Of a stretch of 9,067 bases of DNA, positions 5,480-9,067 are shown piece after piece. The stretch lies in contig JAFNXT010000202.1 of assembly GCA_017378975.1 (NCBI GenBank), forward strand, positions 1-9,067. The letters run 5' to 3'. A program made the position numbers and the translations under genes. The notes beneath the pieces are model-generated. The model did not search any database. It was not told the origin of the DNA and saw only the letters and a program-made list of their open reading frames with translations. Source of the stretch: Oscillospiraceae bacterium. GTDB lineage: Bacteria; Bacillota; Clostridia; Oscillospirales; Oscillospiraceae. How positions within the stretch are numbered: the first letter of the stretch is position 1; every line of letters begins with the position of its first letter.

Positions 5480-7390
5480 ATGAAAGCAACCAACAAGCGC
5501 CTGGTCAGCATCCTGCTGTGCCTGGCAATGGTCCTGGCTGTGCTGCCTATGGCAGTCTTCGCCGCGGACACTACTACCCTGTATTGCGCCGCTCCCTCTG
5601 GCTGGTCTGCCTGCTATGTCTACTGGTGGGGCAGCTCTGCCAACAACCCCGGCTGGCCCGGCGAGGCCATGACCAAGGGCGCTGATGGCATCTGGTATTA
5701 TGAGGTCCCCTCTGATGCCGGCAACGTCATCTTCAACAACGGCAGCGGCACTCAGTCCGCTGACCTGGTCATGCCCACCGACAGCAACGTGCAGTTCAAC
5801 TACGTTTCCAAGACCTGGGGTCCCTACACCGGTGTCGTGGAAGAGCCCGAGATCCCCTATATCACCGTTTACGTTGAGGCTCCCGCTTCCTGGGGCACCC
5901 CCAACGCTTACTGGTGGGGCAGCTCCGTGGAGAACTCCGCTGCCTGGCCCGGCAACGCCATGACTGCCTACGAGGGCAACGTCTACTCCGCCAGCGTCCC
6001 CGGTGACCTGACCGGCCTGATCTTCAACGGCGCCGGCGGCCAGACCGCTGACCTGACCCTGCCCTCCGGCAGCGACATCATGTACTCCGTGGCCACCGCT
6101 TCCTGGGGCCCCCTGGAGATCAAGGATCCCGTTGAGGTCACCTACACCTACGTGGTCGCCGGTTCCGCCGGCCTGTGCGGTTCCGAGTGGAACTACACCG
6201 ACACCAACAACGAGATGACCGTTTCCGGCGATACCGCTACCATCACCTACAACTCTGTCGCCGCCGGTGACTACGAGTTCAAGGTGGTCAAGGTCGGTAC
6301 CGACGGTTCCGCTCAGTGGATCGGCAACGGCGAGGACAACGTGACCTTCACCGTCACCTCCGCCTGCGATGTCACCATCACCTTCGGCCTGTCCGACAAC
6401 GCCATCGCTGTGGCCGGCGCCGGCATCGGTGAGCCCGAGCCCCCCGTGCCCGTGGAGACCGTCTACTACCTGCGTGGCGACATGAACGGCTGGGATACCT
6501 CCGCTCCCATGACGAACGACGGCAACGGCTGCTACTCCGTGACCCTGTCTCTGGAGCCCGGCACCTACGAGTACAAGGCCGCCATCGAGGACTGGACCTG
6601 GTCCTGCCCCGATGTCAACGCTTCCGTCACCATCGTCACCGCTTGCGATGTGACCTTCGTGCTGGACGTTGAGAACTTCACCCTGACCGCTTCCGGTTCC
6701 GGCATCGGTGAGCCCGAGCCCCCCGTGCCCGTGGAGTACGAGTACTACGTGGCCGGTTCCGCCGGTCTGTGCGGTGTGGAGTGGGATCCCGCTGCCAACA
6801 AGATGACCGAGGTCTCTGAGGGCGTCTGGTCCATCACCTTCGAGAACGTGGCCCGCGGCACCTACGAGTACAAGGTCACCACCGGTTCCTGGGAGACTCC
6901 CTCCTATGGCTACGGTGAGGGCAACCTGACTGTCGTGGTCAAGTCCGCTTCCGATGTCACCATCACCTTCAACGAGGAGACCACCGAGATCGGCTGCGAT
7001 GTCGAGGCTTACCCTGTCGAGGGTGCTAAGTCCGTCAAGTGGCAGCTGAACGCCGGCGCTTCCGCCGAGTCCGAGACCGTGGATCTGCGACTGATCACCT
7101 ACGTCGAGACTCTGGATTACGCCAACGTGTCTTTCGAGGTCACCATCAACGGCGAGCGCACCACTCTGGAGTGCCAGACCGTTTACGAGGCCATCAAGGC
7201 CAACGGCGAGACCCTGACCTGTAACGATGTCTTCGGTAAGGACGGCTATCTGGTCACCTACACCATCGCCGGCCTGACCGCCGAGTATTTCGAGACTGAG
7301 ATCGAGGTCCTTGTTCTGTGGGAAGAGATGGACGGTACTGTTTCTACCCATACGATCCGCTCCATCTATGTCTGCGACGACTGGACCTGA
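5480..7390 (+). CDS. Secreted multi-module starch-binding protein without catalytic domain
   Basis: This 636-residue exported protein has a signal peptide at 1-28 (K2, K6, R7, hydrophobic 8-22, cleavage after V-F-A). Modules 1 and 2 (about 31-117 and 126-212) are CBM26-like starch-binding domains. Both have P-x-x-W, Y-W-W-G-S-S, W-P-G-x-A-M-T, I-F-N and Q-x-A-D-L, ending S/K-x-W-G-P. Modules 3-5 (about 221-312, 327-405 and 420-500) resemble pullulanase X25/CBM48-type domains: V-A-G-S-A-G-L-C-G in 3 and 5, D-M-N-G-W-D in 4, and the Y-E-Y/F-K-V/A strand in all. Repeated linkers G-I-G-E-P-E-P-P-V-P-V-E follow modules 3 and 4. A C-terminal domain (510-636) is of an uncharacterised beta-rich type found at the ends of clostridial surface proteins. 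No glycosidase motif, LPxTG, dockerin or SLH domain is seen. The likely role is holding starch at the cell surface or aiding other amylases. Codons are strongly biased to C-ending forms, unlike its neighbours. Confidence 0.85.
   Translation: MKATNKRLVSILLCLAMVLAVLPMAVFAADTTTLYCAAPSGWSACYVYWWGSSANNPGWPGEAMTKGADGIWYYEVPSDAGNVIFNNGSGTQSADLVMPTDSNVQFNYVSKTWGPYTGVVEEPEIPYITVYVEAPASWGTPNAYWWGSSVENSAAWPGNAMTAYEGNVYSASVPGDLTGLIFNGAGGQTADLTLPSGSDIMYSVATASWGPLEIKDPVEVTYTYVVAGSAGLCGSEWNYTDTNNEMTVSGDTATITYNSVAAGDYEFKVVKVGTDGSAQWIGNGEDNVTFTVTSACDVTITFGLSDNAIAVAGAGIGEPEPPVPVETVYYLRGDMNGWDTSAPMTNDGNGCYSVTLSLEPGTYEYKAAIEDWTWSCPDVNASVTIVTACDVTFVLDVENFTLTASGSGIGEPEPPVPVEYEYYVAGSAGLCGVEWDPAANKMTEVSEGVWSITFENVARGTYEYKVTTGSWETPSYGYGEGNLTVVVKSASDVTITFNEETTEIGCDVEAYPVEGAKSVKWQLNAGASAESETVDLRLITYVETLDYANVSFEVTINGERTTLECQTVYEAIKANGETLTCNDVFGKDGYLVTYTIAGLTAEYFETEIEVLVLWEEMDGTVSTHTIRSIYVCDDWT
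6420..6457 (+). repeat. 38-bp direct repeat, copy 1 (linker after module 3)
   Basis: This stretch is identical over 38 bp to 6699-6736 and encodes the Pro/Glu-rich inter-module linker G-I-G-E-P-E-P-P-V-P-V-E. Identity down to the codon level suggests recent duplication or gene conversion of a module-plus-linker unit. Confidence 0.9.
6699..6736 (+). repeat. 38-bp direct repeat, copy 2 (linker after module 4)
   Basis: This is the second exact copy of the linker repeat, 279 bp (93 codons) after the first. That is one X25/CBM48-like module length, so recombination between copies would remove or add one module in frame. Confidence 0.9.
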
Positions 7391-7414
7391 TCTTCCCGAA
7401 AGGAGAACTATCTG

Positions 7415-7543
7415 ATGAAGACTTTCTACGAGAATCCTGAGATGGAAGTCATCGCCTTCGAGTGCGAGGACATCATCACCACCAGCGGTATCGGCGATAA
7501 GATCGAGACCGAGGACGATTTCAACGGTGGCGCTATCCACTAA
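7415..7543 (+). CDS. Small acidic peptide of 42 residues, function unknown
   Basis: The ATG at 7415 follows AAAGGAG (7399-7405) by 9 nt and the frame ends in TAA at 7541-7543. The product opens M-K-T-F-Y-E-N-P, then E-V-I-A-F-E-C (11-17), then E-D-I-I-T-T-S-G (18-25), and ends in an acidic, Gly-rich tail with E-T-E-D-D-F-N-G-G (31-39). It has one cysteine (C17), no signal peptide and no membrane segment. The scheme Y-x-x-P, E-V/I-x-x-F, E-D-I/V-I-T-T-S-G recalls very short unannotated proteins that I associate with gut Clostridia; none has a function I can name. It lies 24 bp after the starch-binding gene, has no promoter of its own, and is followed by a strong terminator, so the two form one transcript. 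Codon use matches its upstream partner. The two-part layout (conserved head, T-T-S-G joint, variable tail) would suit a precursor peptide, but no modifying enzyme is visible. Confidence 0.7.
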   Translation: MKTFYENPEMEVIAFECEDIITTSGIGDKIETEDDFNGGAIH

Positions 7544-7563
7544 GATCTGTCCATAACAAAATG

Positions 7564-7593
7564 CAGGCACCGCTTCGGCGGTGCCTGTTTTTT
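7564..7593 (+). terminator. Rho-independent terminator
   Basis: A perfect 10-bp stem CAGGCACCGC / GCGGTGCCTG closed by a TTCG tetraloop is followed by six T residues (7588-7593). It lies 20 bp after the small peptide stop codon and ends the starch-binding protein and peptide transcript. Confidence 0.95.
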
Positions 7594-7620
7594 GGTATCG
7601 TACTGAAGAATGCCCGAAAG

Positions 7621-7661
7621 CTTCGGAGTTTGCCACGTCGGGCTTCGCCCTCCTCCCGAAG
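7621..7661. repeat. Partial family A repeat within a hairpin
   Basis: GCCACGTCGG (7632-7641) and CCTCCTC (7649-7655) match the right half of element A (383-392 and 404-410). Between them is a local GGGC-TTC-GCCC hairpin in place of the one in element A. CTTCGG (7621-7626) and CCGAAG (7656-7661) close the block as an outer stem. It looks like a half copy or decayed member of the family. Confidence 0.55.
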
Positions 7662-7689
7662 ACAGGGTTTATCGCGCGAAGCGGTGGAG

Positions 7690-7770
7690 CCGTCTTAGCC
7701 CCCTCGGTGAGGGGGCTGTCACGGGAACAGCGTGACTGGGGGAGTGACGCATCGACGAAAGGACGCTCCC
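7690..7770. repeat. Family C hairpin repeat abutting the VWA reading frame
   Basis: Two stems follow one another. AGCCCCCTC-GGT-GAGGGGGCT (7697-7717) is a perfect 9-bp stem. GTCACG / CGTGAC (7718-7736) is a 6-bp stem with a 7-nt loop. A looser pairing of the G-run near 7738-7743 with TCCCTC near 7767-7772 may close the right side. This design of C5/G5 arms joined to a GTCACG-CGTGAC hairpin is common in repeats of gut Clostridia. Its right border runs directly into the coding frame of the VWA gene. The boundaries are estimated. Confidence 0.6.
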
Positions 7771-9067
7771 TCAGAGAGAGGACCAGAAGCCTGTGGATCT
7801 GATCTTCATCGTGGACCTGTCCAGTTCCATGCGCTATGCCACGGACGGCAGCGTAGAGTTGACAGGCTCCCCCTGGAACCCTGACGGCCAGACCAAGAAC
7901 AATACCACGCCGCAGCAGAATGAGGTGAATGGCTGGTTCGACAGGACCGTATGGCCTCAGACCCGTCTGTATGCGCTTGAGGAATCTCTGGTGGAGATGG
8001 TCGAAACGCTGAAGCGGAACGACGCGGATGTTCGTATCGCCATCGCGGACTTTGGTGATCTGGATCACTATGAGTTCAACAAGGCTGTGGCGGATACGGA
8101 TTACCGTGGTTGGCCCTTCCTGGACGCTGACGGTGATCGCAGCCCCGGCTCCGGTGCGAACAGCGACATCCCATGGGAGCCCGCCAACCAGCTGAACTTC
8201 ATTCTGGGCAGGGATGATGAGGCCAGCAAGATCGAGGGCAGCAAGAGTCATTTCTTCTCTCAGCCCTTCGTGCTGAACGTCAACAAGTACAGGACCGACG
8301 AGTACTATTATCATGGTAAGCGTGATCCCATGGTCTATACCGGCTCCGGCAAGGTGGATGCGGATGCGTTCCAGGATGTGGATTCCATCGACCTGATGGG
8401 CAACGGCACGATGATCGATCCCGGCGCCGGCAGCCTTCTGGAGAACCTGAACAAGCAGAACGGTATGCTGCTTGGTACCAACTACGACGTGGGTCTGGAG
8501 ACGGCGTACCGGCTGGCCAAGGCCCGTCAGGACGCGAACCTGGCGAAGGGTCTGGACCGTGAGGTCGTCTGTATCTTCATGTCCGACGGCGCTGCCATGC
8601 AGTACAACTACTTCTCCGGCCGTTCCCTGACGGAGGCCTGGTCCCAGTATCTGATCGGCGAGACCGACGAGATCCTGGAAAACTTCAGGGGCGCCACAGA
8701 GATCGTGACCGACGCGAACGGTAACGCGACGCAGGTGGACATCGGCGCGAATTCCTTCTTCTGTGATGAGCCCCACAAGTGGCCCACCCGCCTCTATAAC
8801 CTGACCGGAGAGATGCACCAGCGTTTGGCCAACGGAAATCTGGATAAAAACGCCAGCGGTGCCCACTTCGCCCGGTGCTCTCATACGATCCAAACGGCCG
8901 CGCCGGGTCAGGCGTTCTTCCAGTGTCTGAACGGTCAGATGGCGGGCTACTGGGACACCTTCTTCAATGTCCTGTTCTACAACAGCAACGGCGACTCGGA
9001 TGACATCGGTATCGGTGACGCTGTCAATGGCTATCTGTATCCGGATCTGCCGATCAAAGCCACGGGC
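7748..9067 (+). CDS. von Willebrand factor A domain surface protein, N-terminus missing, runs off right edge
   Basis: The frame is open from an in-frame TGA at 7745-7747 to the window edge (440 codons). Numbered from 7748, residues 15-28 read P-V-D-L-I-F-I-V-D-L-S-S-S-M, the first strand of a VWA domain with the D-x-S-x-S metal site (D23, S25, S27). The MIDAS threonine is T244 in G-T-N-Y-D, and the late aspartate is D280 in F-M-S-D-G, so the metal site is complete. D23 and T244 are about 220 residues apart, much more than usual, so there is a large insert (roughly 110-230) after the strand ending A-I-A-D-F-G-D. Relatives are exported adhesins or pilus-tip-like proteins. No ATG, signal peptide or clear Shine-Dalgarno precedes the VWA core. 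GTG 7793 has only a weak AGAGGA 10 nt upstream, and the first ATG (7829) falls within the metal motif. It is probably a 5'-truncated gene or an assembly junction in repeat DNA. Confidence 0.7.

Noticed and set aside
7581..7802. 73-codon plus-strand frame between the terminator and the VWA gene
   Set aside because: It starts inside the terminator stem, runs through repeat fragments and ends in a different frame at the VWA start. It does not supply a signal peptide or missing N-terminus.
5387..8893. Very long open frame (1168 codons) on the minus strand
   Set aside because: It is antisense to the starch-binding gene, the peptide gene, the terminator and the VWA frame. Its product is dominated by Gly, Val, Asp and His in shadow patterns created by the C-ending codon bias of the plus strand, and it has no domain or plausible ribosome site.

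Overview
The window looks like chromosomal DNA of a GC-rich, low-G+C-phylum-type (Firmicutes) gut anaerobe, most probably an Oscillospiraceae/Ruminococcaceae-like Clostridium. The reasons are strong AGGAGG ribosome binding sites on every gene, a starch-binding surface protein, clostridial-type cysteine genes, and several palindromic intergenic repeats of a style common in that group. This placement is inference from style, not a match to a named genome.

Left part (1-2529): the first 61 codons of a bacterial/archaeal-type glycogen debranching enzyme run off the left edge on the minus strand behind a near-consensus promoter. Upstream of it lies a 120-bp inverted-repeat element (family A), then cysK on the minus strand. 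cysK is divergent from epsC (serine O-acetyltransferase). Together they make the two-step serine to O-acetylserine to cysteine route. A second, unrelated nested-hairpin element (family B) fills the gap between them and would lie inside the epsC mRNA leader.

Middle part (2501-4546): a compact minus-strand operon, marR - degV - tcdA, with gaps of 13-14 bp and one consensus promoter with a small palindrome over its -35. It encodes a MarR regulator, a DegV/FakB-type fatty-acid-binding protein and a tRNA t6A dehydratase (TcdA). The 3' end of tcdA overlaps the 3' end of convergent epsC by 29 bp.

Right part (4724-9067): plus-strand cell-surface genes. First comes a small lipoprotein with BspA-like/DUF285 repeats. 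Next is a secreted 636-residue protein with two CBM26-like starch-binding modules, three X25/CBM48-like modules and a C-terminal beta-rich domain, but no catalytic domain. A 42-codon acidic peptide gene follows 24 bp later, ending at a textbook UUCG terminator. Beyond the terminator, 7594-7770 is packed with repeat remnants (families A and C). They run into a von Willebrand factor A surface-protein reading frame that has lost its start codon and signal peptide and runs off the right edge.

No phage, CRISPR, tRNA or rRNA is seen. The most unusual items are the 42-residue peptide coupled to the starch-binding protein, the headless VWA gene directly abutting repeat DNA, and the hairpin element in the epsC leader.
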